Source of the DNA: Rhodospirillales bacterium
GTDB lineage: Bacteria; Pseudomonadota; Alphaproteobacteria; UBA9219
Assembly (NCBI GenBank): GCA_015654915.1
Contig: JAATFY010000086.1
Location: 1-6,615 of the forward strand
Reading direction: 5' to 3'
Length of the DNA stretch: 6,615 nucleotides
Positions 1-5,652 of this stretch are shown one piece after another. Each line of letters begins with the position of its first letter. Position 1 is the first letter of the stretch. The notes under the pieces were generated by a model. It was not told where the DNA came from. It saw only the letters and a list, made by a program, of their open reading frames with translations, and ran no database searches. Position numbers and translations under genes: made by a program.

Positions 1-515
1 TCGATCACGACAAAAGCGTTGTTCAGAGTGCGGCCGCGCATGAAGCCGATCGGCGCAATCTCAATCGTGCCGTCCTGCAAATGCTGCTTCAGGCGCTTGC
101 TGCCCATGCGGTCGTTGAGCGCGTCATAAAGCGGCCGCAGGAACGGCGCCATTTTTTCATGCATATCGCCGGGCAGAAAGCCGATGGTCTCGCCGGCTTC
201 AACAGCGGGGCGCGACAGGACGATGCGATCGACACGTCCGGCTTCGAGCGCTTCGACGGCGGCGCTTATGGCCAGATAGGTTTTACCGGTACCGGCGGGA
301 CCGGCGGCGACGACCAGATTATGCTTGGCCATCGCGGCGAGCAGCGTTTCCTGATTGGCGTTTTGCGGTTTGATTTTGCGGACATAGCTCTGATCGCGGC
401 GATCGAAAGCGGGCTGGTTCAGCGGGTCCCAGGGAGAATTTGACGTATAGAAAGGCTCGACATTATGTGACTTGTCATTGCGATTTGAAAATTCATAATG
501 ACGCCGCTTTGCCAT
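1..515 (-). CDS. phoH: PhoH-family P-loop ATPase, N-terminal part (3' end beyond window)
   Basis: The leftward reading frame opens with ATG at 515-513 and stays open to the window edge, giving 171 complete codons. Residues 72-79 read GPAGTGKT, a canonical Walker A loop. They are followed by the PhoH-typical stretches SRPAVEAGE, IGFLPGD, FLRPLYDAL, IAPIGFMRGRT and NNAFVVID. The last of these is the start of the Walker B strand, cut at the aspartate. PhoH proteins are cytoplasmic ATPases, often phosphate-starvation induced and linked to RNA metabolism; the exact role is unsettled. The start is supported by GAGG five bases upstream of ATG. The first 60 residues are polar and basic (MAKRRHYEF...), and I recognise no extra domain there. 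The layout resembles the single-domain E. coli PhoH type. It is read divergently from everything to its right, so it is probably unrelated to the glycan genes. I am confident of the family and less so of the physiological role. Confidence 0.93.
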   Translation of the reverse strand, partial: MAKRRHYEFSNRNDKSHNVEPFYTSNSPWDPLNQPAFDRRDQSYVRKIKPQNANQETLLAAMAKHNLVVAAGPAGTGKTYLAISAAVEALEAGRVDRIVLSRPAVEAGETIGFLPGDMHEKMAPFLRPLYDALNDRMGSKRLKQHLQDGTIEIAPIGFMRGRTLNNAFVVI

Positions 516-530
516 CCCTGCCTCGCTTCT

Positions 531-549
531 GTCCGGCGAAAGACCGGAC
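531..549 (-). promoter_or_regulatory. Small hairpin in the phoH 5' leader
   Basis: A perfect 6-bp inverted repeat (GTCCGG at 531-536, CCGGAC at 544-549) with a 7-base loop lies 16 bases upstream of the phoH start codon on the phoH transcript. The GAGG ribosome binding site lies between the hairpin and the ATG. It could stabilise the leader or affect initiation; no function can be assigned from sequence. The rest of 550-670 holds no gene I can support and no convincing sigma70 promoter for phoH. Confidence 0.35.
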
Positions 550-670
550 GCTGGAAAGGGTCCCCGCACCGCGCGAAAACCTCGTAAACTTGCGAATTGT
601 CATGAGATTAAACCCGTGTCGCGTTAGCGAAAAACGGCGCACTGACGGGCGGTTTATAAGGGGTACATAA

Positions 671-775
671 GGGAGAGGGTCGCAAACAGACCGGGTAACG
701 AGTGGTTCTGATACTTCGCCAGGTTTGCTAATCTTACAGCCTCCTGTCCCAAGCCCCGAAAGGCCTTGGGGTTTT
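671..775 (+). ncRNA. Putative structured small RNA with anti-Shine-Dalgarno motif
   Basis: The stretch folds by eye into nested stems. GGGAGAGGG (671-679) pairs with TCCTGTCCC (742-750) with one G-G mismatch and one G-T pair. GCAAAC (682-687) pairs with GTTTGC (723-728). CGAGT (699-703) pairs with ACTTCG (713-718) with one bulged T. It runs directly into an intrinsic terminator (748-775). CCTCCT at 740-745, complementary to the Shine-Dalgarno consensus, sits just before the terminator. Some alphaproteobacterial small RNAs carry such CCUCC motifs. It is not a tRNA (no T-loop), and it lacks the SRP RNA tetraloop region and RNase P or tmRNA signatures; I cannot place it in a known family. Possible -10 boxes are TATAAG (655-660) and TACATA (664-669), the latter 16 bases after CTGACG (642-647). 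The 5' end is therefore approximate. The alternative is a cis-acting attenuator leader for the downstream operon. Confidence 0.5.
748..775 (+). terminator. Rho-independent terminator of the putative small RNA
   Basis: CCCAAG (748-753) pairs with CTTGGG (765-770), and CC/GG inside extends the stem around a CCGAAA loop with one bulged C. GTTTT follows at 771-775. The T-tract is only on this strand, so termination is rightward and it is not a phoH terminator. The first three bases of the stem are also used by the outer stem of the upstream fold (671-750), so the two helices cannot both form completely. Confidence 0.7.
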
Positions 776-784
776 AACCTTGTT

Positions 785-812
785 TTGAGTCTACGTTACT
801 ATAGTTAATAAT
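785..812 (+). promoter_or_regulatory. Possible sigma70-type promoter of the glycan operon
   Basis: TTGAGT (785-790, four of six matches to TTGACA) and AATAAT (807-812, five of six to TATAAT) are separated by 16 bases. They lie in an AT-rich patch between the terminator and the first operon gene. A transcript starting near 819 would have a leader of about 125 bases. TATAGT at 800-805 is an alternative -10 box with a poorer partner. This was found by eye only. Confidence 0.4.
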
Positions 813-837
813 TCCTTACGGATTTTACAAGGGTGCA

Positions 838-882
838 ATGCGATTATTTCGAATAAAATCATCGGCGGCGGATTCCGAATGA
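838..882 (+). CDS. Possible 14-residue leader peptide ORF
   Basis: ATG at 838 follows AAGGG (829-833) at a 4-base spacing, the best ribosome binding site anywhere in 516-944. The ORF reads MRLFRIKSSAADSE and stops at TGA 880-882. It has no run of one amino acid that would mark a classical amino-acid attenuator. Its stop overlaps another ATG (879-881) that opens a three-codon frame. It lies inside the presumed leader of the operon, so it may be a regulatory upstream ORF, or it may be chance. Nothing about the peptide itself is recognisable. Confidence 0.3.
   Translation: MRLFRIKSSAADSE
844..856. repeat. Short AT-rich inverted repeat in operon leader
   Basis: TTATT (844-848) and AATAA (852-856) are perfect inverted arms around TCG, about 30 bases after the possible -10 box. 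It could be an operator half-site pair or a weak leader hairpin. A second small inverted repeat, CTTGA (886-890) and TCAAG (896-900), lies further on. Both are short enough to occur by chance. Confidence 0.2.
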
Positions 883-944
883 GGCCTTGATCGCCTCAAG
901 CAAGCTTCTACAATTGGAGTCCCCTCTATCCTTCCGGTTGCGAC

Positions 945-2237
945 TTGAAAAAAAACTATCCCTGGAATGTCCTCGTTTTTCCCGCTTCAAGCGAAGTCGG
1001 ACTCGAAATCCACCGCGCATTGCGCGACAGCAAGGAAGTCGTTTTGCACGGCGCGCAGCAGCCCGGCGCCAGTGTCGCCGATTTCCATTTCCGCCGTTTG
1101 CATGAACTTCCGTCTATTCACGACGCATCGTGCTTGCCGCGCTTGCAGGCGCTGATTGCCGCGCAGAATATTCACGCTGTTTTTCCGGCTTATGACGATG
1201 TTACCAAATGGCTGGCCGAACGCCGCGAGGAAATAGCGGCAGAAGTTATTACATCGGATATTTCCGTCTGCATGACATGCCGCTCCAAACGCGCGACCTG
1301 TCAGGCGCTGAAAGACATAGTGCCGGTGCCGCGCCTTTATTCGCCGGTTGCGTCCGATATTCCCTTTCCCGTTTTCGTCAAGCCGGATCGCGGCCAAGGC
1401 AGCCAGCGCGCGCGCCGGATCGAAAACCGCGCGGAACTGAAAAACGCGCTTGCAGCAGAGCAGGATTTACTCGTCATGGATTATCTGCCGGGGCGCGAAT
1501 ACACGGTCGATTGCTTCAGCCAGCGCGGTAAAGGCGTCCTGTTCGCGCAGGCGCGGCGGCGCATCCGGACGAAAAACGGCATTGCCACTGTCACGCGCAC
1601 CGAAAATTTACCCGCGGTCAGAGAATGGGCAGCAAAAATCGCCAGCCGTCTCGATCTGCGCGGCGCGTGGTTTTTCCAGATCAAGGAAGATGCTGCCGGC
1701 AAATTTCATCTGCTTGAGGTAGCGCCGCGCATGGCGGGCAGCATGGCGCTCAGCCGCGTGACGGGGCCGAATTTTCCCCTGCTCAGCCTTTATGAGGCCG
1801 CCGGATACGACCTCAAGATCGACACCGTCGAGGCCGATATGGCGATGGGCCGCAGCCTCGATGTCCGGTTTATTTACGACAAGCCTATCGAGGCGCTCTA
1901 TGTCGATCTGGACGACACCCTCATTGTACGCGGCGAAGTGAACACGCGCCTCGTGGCGCTGATTTTCCAGTGCCGCAATCACGGCATACCGGTTCGCCTT
2001 CTGACGCGGCACAAGAGCAGCGTCGACGCGACGCTGGGCAAATTTCGACTGGCGCAAATCTTCGACCGCATCATCCACATACCCGACGATGCCGTCCTGA
2101 AAGCGGATTTCATTCCGGAGAAAAACGCCGTATTGATCGACGACAGTTTTCAGGAACGGCACACCGTCGCCACGCAATGCGGCATCCGCTGTTTCGACGC
2201 GGCGGGCGCGGCCTGCCTTCTGGACGAACGCGCCTAG
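945..2237 (+). CDS. ATP-grasp ligase fused to a C-terminal HAD domain
   Basis: This 430-residue protein has two domains. Residues 1-310 are ATP-grasp: a Rossmann-like pre-domain (NVLVFPASSEVGLEI, 8-22), the SKRATCQALK stretch (114-123), the ATP-binding FVKPDRGQGSQ loop (144-154), GREYTVD (183-189), and the metal-site motif LLEVAPRMAGSM (256-267). Residues 316-428 are a compact HAD domain: motif I DLDDT (nucleophile D321, acid/base D323), motif II T354, a probable motif III lysine K386, and motif IV DD (399-400). ATP-grasp enzymes join a carboxylate to an amine, thiol or hydroxyl via an acyl phosphate; HAD domains usually remove phosphate. The substrate is unknown, and context suggests a glycan substituent. 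The start must be TTG at 945, since no ATG, GTG or TTG lies between the in-frame stop at 888-890 and it. The start has no nearby ribosome binding site (GGAGT is 24 bases upstream) and is followed by eight A's. It is cytoplasmic, with no signal peptide or membrane segment. Confidence 0.88.
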   Translation: MKKNYPWNVLVFPASSEVGLEIHRALRDSKEVVLHGAQQPGASVADFHFRRLHELPSIHDASCLPRLQALIAAQNIHAVFPAYDDVTKWLAERREEIAAEVITSDISVCMTCRSKRATCQALKDIVPVPRLYSPVASDIPFPVFVKPDRGQGSQRARRIENRAELKNALAAEQDLLVMDYLPGREYTVDCFSQRGKGVLFAQARRRIRTKNGIATVTRTENLPAVREWAAKIASRLDLRGAWFFQIKEDAAGKFHLLEVAPRMAGSMALSRVTGPNFPLLSLYEAAGYDLKIDTVEADMAMGRSLDVRFIYDKPIEALYVDLDDTLIVRGEVNTRLVALIFQCRNHGIPVRLLTRHKSSVDATLGKFRLAQIFDRIIHIPDDAVLKADFIPEKNAVLIDDSFQERHTVATQCGIRCFDAAGAACLLDERA

Positions 2238-2240
2238 GTT

Positions 2241-3452
2241 ATGACTTACACCCCCGACATCCTGCATGACGCCGAGAAAGCCTTCGCCCTGCGCGAAGGG
2301 CTTCCGCTCGACGGGCTTGAGGCGGTCCACGAGTTGCGCGCGGCGCATCATGACCTGCCGACGCCATGGCACCGCATCGCTGTCTGGATCGTGGCCCCCG
2401 TTCTTGCCGGTTTCGCGCATTGGCTGGAACAGCAGACCAAGCGCCATGAACACTCGCTTTTCCTCGGCGTAATGCGCGAAGGGCGGCTGCTATGCCGCCT
2501 GATGCAAACCCTGTCCGGCATACCGGCACATGAAATCTGGCTTAACCGGAATCTCAGCATGCTGGCGGCTTTCGGCTGTGGCGATGACGAAGCGCTGGTG
2601 AACTGGCTGGTGCGGACGCGGCTGCAGCCTTTGACCCGCGCGCAAGCCATGCAACAGCTTCTCGGCAAGAGTTACAGCGGCACCGACGCATCCAAACCCG
2701 TCACATCGGACAATGTTTACGCGTTGATGGAGGATTGGAAAAAAACCGGCGCGCTCGATCAGGCCCGCGCCCACAGCTTCGCGCTGGCCGACCGGCTCCT
2801 TAAGCACTGGCAAAGCGCATGCAAAGCGGGGCCGCAAAGCCATATCCTGCTGGCGGATTTTGCCAGCGCCGGAAATATCCAGCGCTCGCTGGTGGCCGTA
2901 TTTGCCGCCAAGCGCCACACCGTCGCCATGACCGGCCTCAATTTTGTGACTACCGCCGGAAGCCAGTGGGCGGAAAAGACCGGCTGCCTGATGCATGGCT
3001 GGCTGGCGGAACGCGGCGAACCCGAATGGATGGCGCAGACCTATGCCCGCACGCCGGAACTGATCGAGATTTTCGCGGCGGCACCCACAGGCCCGCTTCA
3101 GGATTATCAGGCGAACGGAACGCCCGTTTTCGGCACGAGTTTCCTGACCGCCGCGCAACAGGAGCTGATCCGCGATCTGCAAAAGCGGATTATCGATACC
3201 GCCGCCGTCTATTACCGGCAGATGGGCGGCGAACTGACGGTGGAATTGGGCCGCTGCCTGTGGGGGCGGTTGCACGTTGATCCCAAAACTGCTGAAGTCG
3301 AATGCATGGCGGACTGGCCGCTCGATGCCGGGCTGGACGGTTCGGCGCGGCGCGTTCTGGCCGCGCGGGTGAAAGGCGATCCGATGGGATGGACGAAAAT
3401 GCAGACCGCATGGCCCGCCGGAAGCCGCATGCTCCCGAAAGAGAAATCATGA
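2241..3452 (+). CDS. COG5610-like C-terminal-domain protein lacking its HAD domain
   Basis: This 403-residue soluble protein starts 3 bp after the previous stop with little ribosome binding site, so it is probably translationally coupled. I recognise a pattern of conserved stretches from the region that follows the HAD domain in COG5610-type 'predicted hydrolases' of polysaccharide clusters: LFLGVMREGRLL (73-84, where relatives often read RDG), LNRNLSML (101-108), ILLADFASAGNIQRSL (202-217, compare D-x-G-x-x-G-x-x-Q), and YARTPELIEIF (268-278) followed by APTGPLQDY (281-289). There is no DxDxT motif, so no HAD domain. A HAD domain is instead fused to the end of the preceding gene product, implying that the two act together. 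The biochemical role of this region is unknown to me; a role in glycan modification is inferred from context. The last four bases overlap galE as ATGA. The family match is from memory of motif patterns, not a search. Confidence 0.75.
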   Translation: MTYTPDILHDAEKAFALREGLPLDGLEAVHELRAAHHDLPTPWHRIAVWIVAPVLAGFAHWLEQQTKRHEHSLFLGVMREGRLLCRLMQTLSGIPAHEIWLNRNLSMLAAFGCGDDEALVNWLVRTRLQPLTRAQAMQQLLGKSYSGTDASKPVTSDNVYALMEDWKKTGALDQARAHSFALADRLLKHWQSACKAGPQSHILLADFASAGNIQRSLVAVFAAKRHTVAMTGLNFVTTAGSQWAEKTGCLMHGWLAERGEPEWMAQTYARTPELIEIFAAAPTGPLQDYQANGTPVFGTSFLTAAQQELIRDLQKRIIDTAAVYYRQMGGELTVELGRCLWGRLHVDPKTAEVECMADWPLDAGLDGSARRVLAARVKGDPMGWTKMQTAWPAGSRMLPKEKS

Positions 3453-4447
3453 ACAAAAACGTCCTCGTCACCGGCGGCGCCGGCTATATCGGCAGCCACA
3501 TCGTTCTCGCGTTGCAGGCGGCAGGCTGGATGCCGGTCGTCATCGACGATCTTTCGACCGGCCGGAAAAGCCTGGTTCCCGACAATGTAACTTTTATTCA
3601 GGGTGATTGCAGCGACGGCGCGCTCGTTGCCGAAACCCTTACCCGTCACAAGATCGATTTCGTCGTGCATTGCGCAGGCAAGGTGCGCGTCGAGGAGTCG
3701 GTCGAGAACCCGCTCCTCTATTACGCCCGCAACACAGAAGTCAGCCGCGCCCTGATCGAAACCTGCGTCCGGCAGAAAATAAGCGCGTTTCTTTCTTCAT
3801 CGTCGGCGGCGGTTTACGATCCGCCAGAACTCAAGCCAATCACCGAAACAAATCCTGTCTCGCAGAACAATCCCTATGGCCGCTCGAAACTGATGACGGA
3901 AATAATGCTGAAGGATGCCGCGGCGGCGCACGGGTTGCGTTATTCCATCCTGCGTTATTTCAACGTGGCGGGCGCCGATCCGGACGGACGCAGCGGGCAG
4001 GTCTCGCCGTTCGTCACGCATCTGATCCGCCGCGCCCTGCATGTCGCGATGGGACGCATCGACCGTTTGCAAATTCTCGGTACCGACTATGCGACGCCGG
4101 ACGGGACCTGCCTGCGGGATTACATCCATGTCAGCGATCTTGCCGCCGCGCATGTCCTTTGCCTCGATTATCTTTTGCAGGGCGGCGCCAACCAGACGAT
4201 CAATTGCGGCTACGGCCATGGTTTTTCGGTGCGCGAAGTGGTCAAGGCGGTCGAAAACGTCACCGGCAAAACCTTACCCGTCGATACGGCACCCCGCCGC
4301 GCGGGCGATCCCGCCTACCTCATCACCGATCCGGCGTTGCTGCGCAAAACTCTGAACTGGAAACCGCAATACGACGATCTCCCGAAGATAATCGCGGACG
4401 CCTATGCGTGGGAGCGCCGCTGGTTCGACGCCGCCAAAAAAGGTTAG
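3449..4447 (+). CDS. galE: UDP-glucose 4-epimerase
   Basis: This 332-residue short-chain dehydrogenase-type epimerase interconverts UDP-glucose and UDP-galactose in the cytoplasm using bound NAD. The NAD-binding loop TGGAGYIGSH is at 8-17, DDLSTG at 33-38, the catalytic serine region SSSSAAVY at 116-123, and the catalytic YxxxK at Y143-K147. RYFNVAGADP (169-178) and LRDYIHVSDLA (222-232) are strongly GalE-like. Length is close to the E. coli enzyme. The chosen ATG at 3449 overlaps the previous stop (ATGA), is preceded by GAG at a 5-base spacing, and puts the NAD loop at the expected N-terminal distance. The open frame extends upstream to 3302, but that only overlaps the preceding gene. In the stretch GDPAYLI, Y290 aligns with the E. 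coli Tyr299 gate residue, which favours UDP-Glc/Gal over N-acetyl sugars; this is inference. It probably supplies activated galactose for the adjacent glycosyltransferases. Confidence 0.93.
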   Translation: MNKNVLVTGGAGYIGSHIVLALQAAGWMPVVIDDLSTGRKSLVPDNVTFIQGDCSDGALVAETLTRHKIDFVVHCAGKVRVEESVENPLLYYARNTEVSRALIETCVRQKISAFLSSSSAAVYDPPELKPITETNPVSQNNPYGRSKLMTEIMLKDAAAAHGLRYSILRYFNVAGADPDGRSGQVSPFVTHLIRRALHVAMGRIDRLQILGTDYATPDGTCLRDYIHVSDLAAAHVLCLDYLLQGGANQTINCGYGHGFSVREVVKAVENVTGKTLPVDTAPRRAGDPAYLITDPALLRKTLNWKPQYDDLPKIIADAYAWERRWFDAAKKG

Positions 4448-4449
4448 CC

Positions 4450-5652
4450 ATGGCGCGGCGTGTCATCGGCCTTACATACATGAGCGGCTACAATGCGCTG
4501 CACGGCCTTGCGCTGTGGTATGCGAAATTGCTGCACGACAAAGGTTTCGAGACGGAAGTCCTCAACCTCGCCACCCCGGGAACGATGGAAGCGCTGGAAG
4601 AAAGTTTGCGCTCCAACGAAGTCCTGTTCTGCTTCGCGCCGCAGGGCATCGGCTCGCGCCTCGGCAACGACAAGCAGACGATCTGGGAAAAATTCCGCGT
4701 TCCCTTCGTCGGCGTGCATATCGATAATCCCTGCTACAATATCTACAATCACTTCAGCAATACGCGCTACGTCGCCGATCTTTATGTCTACGAATCCTTC
4801 GCCGACATCCACCGGCGCTACCTGCAAACCGACCAGATCGTCGAGACGATGCCTTATCAATTGAGCGATATCGGCGCGTCGCAGATACCGTTCCGCGACC
4901 GCCCGATCAAACTTCTGTACCTGAAAACCGGCGAGTCCGTGGACGAATGCGTGCAGAAATTGAACGGCCTGCCCGCGCCCTTACGCGACGGTATATGGCA
5001 GCAACTCGAACGCGCCGCGCAGAATCCGAATTTCCAGGTCTGCGATCTGGTGCAGGAACTTTTCGACCGTTTCGGCGTCGACCGGAACGAAAACACGGCC
5101 AATTTCGATCTGTTCTGGGGCTGCGCGCACTGGATGGATATGTATCTGCGCCGCAAACGCGCGGCCGACTTCGTGAACTGGGTGAAAATGCAGGACGGCG
5201 CGGTTATCGTCGGCAATGGCTGGGATTTCATCGACCGCACGGGGGCGCGCGCCGTTTTCCGTCCGAGCGTGCCCGCCGAAGACGTCCGGAAGCTTTACTG
5301 GCAGAGCCGGTTCATCGGCAACACCAATCCTTACGGGCGCGATGTCGTGCACGAACGCGTTTTCTTCGGCCTTCTCAACCAGAGCCTTGTCGTCAGCGAC
5401 ACCGACGCATGGCTCGAGAATTACCGCAACGCGCCGCTCGACGAATATGGGGAAAATATCGCGCTGAAGCTTTTCGACTGGGCACGGCCGCTCGACGACC
5501 AGTTGCAGGATTTCCTGAAAATGCCCGTCCCCGACGGCGAGGCGACCGTCTTCATCGGCCGCTGGCATGCCTGCGCGCATTTCACCGGTTACGATATCGC
5601 CTCGAAGATATTGAACTGCGCCGCGCGGGTCGATCCCGAACGAATGACGTAA
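4450..5652 (+). CDS. CgeB-like (GT-B type) glycosyltransferase
   Basis: This 400-residue protein starts at ATG 4450, two bases after the galE stop, with AAGG six bases upstream. The N-terminal part looks like a GT-B Rossmann half: MSGYNALHGLALWYAKLLHDKG at 11-32, then VGVHIDNPCYNIY at 87-99, reminiscent of the D-x-P motif of CgeB/DUF3880 proteins. The C-terminal half carries FRPSVPAEDV (270-279), NPYGRDVVHERVFFGLL (293-309) and LVVSDTDAWLE (313-323). This matches the CgeB-type pattern in which an H-x-R-x-F element precedes a hydrophobic strand and an acidic donor-binding region. It is predicted to be cytoplasmic with no transmembrane segment, transferring a nucleotide-sugar-derived residue to a lipid, glycan or protein acceptor. 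Operon position after galE suggests a galactose-type donor, but that is inference. A longer open frame in the same phase begins within galE (3607) and is rejected as a start. The family call rests on fold-level pattern, so certainty is moderate. Confidence 0.72.
   Translation: MARRVIGLTYMSGYNALHGLALWYAKLLHDKGFETEVLNLATPGTMEALEESLRSNEVLFCFAPQGIGSRLGNDKQTIWEKFRVPFVGVHIDNPCYNIYNHFSNTRYVADLYVYESFADIHRRYLQTDQIVETMPYQLSDIGASQIPFRDRPIKLLYLKTGESVDECVQKLNGLPAPLRDGIWQQLERAAQNPNFQVCDLVQELFDRFGVDRNENTANFDLFWGCAHWMDMYLRRKRAADFVNWVKMQDGAVIVGNGWDFIDRTGARAVFRPSVPAEDVRKLYWQSRFIGNTNPYGRDVVHERVFFGLLNQSLVVSDTDAWLENYRNAPLDEYGENIALKLFDWARPLDDQLQDFLKMPVPDGEATVFIGRWHACAHFTGYDIASKILNCAARVDPERMT

Noticed and set aside
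81..670. Two rightward open frames (81-443 and 440-670) at the left end
   Set aside because: The first is antisense to the clear PhoH coding sequence. The second overlaps the PhoH start and its leader and has no ribosome binding site or recognisable content.
671..750. tRNA or SRP RNA interpretation of the structured region
   Set aside because: There is no T-loop consensus or proper T-arm before the 3' strand on either strand, and the SRP tetraloop/asymmetric-loop sequence is absent.
1608..2453. 281-residue antisense open frame opposite the ATP-grasp-HAD gene
   Set aside because: No recognisable motifs; it spans the junction of two well-supported sense genes and is explained by codon bias in GC-rich DNA.
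2490..3275. 261-residue antisense open frame opposite the COG5610-like gene
   Set aside because: Composition is that of a reverse-complement shadow, with no domain pattern, and it lies opposite a well-supported gene.
3607..4449. Open frame continuing upstream from the CgeB-like gene through galE, giving a possible 681-residue protein
   Set aside because: It overlaps galE in another phase and is rich in arginine and proline as expected of a GC-rich shadow. The ATG at 4450 has a proper ribosome binding site and begins a plausible N-terminus.
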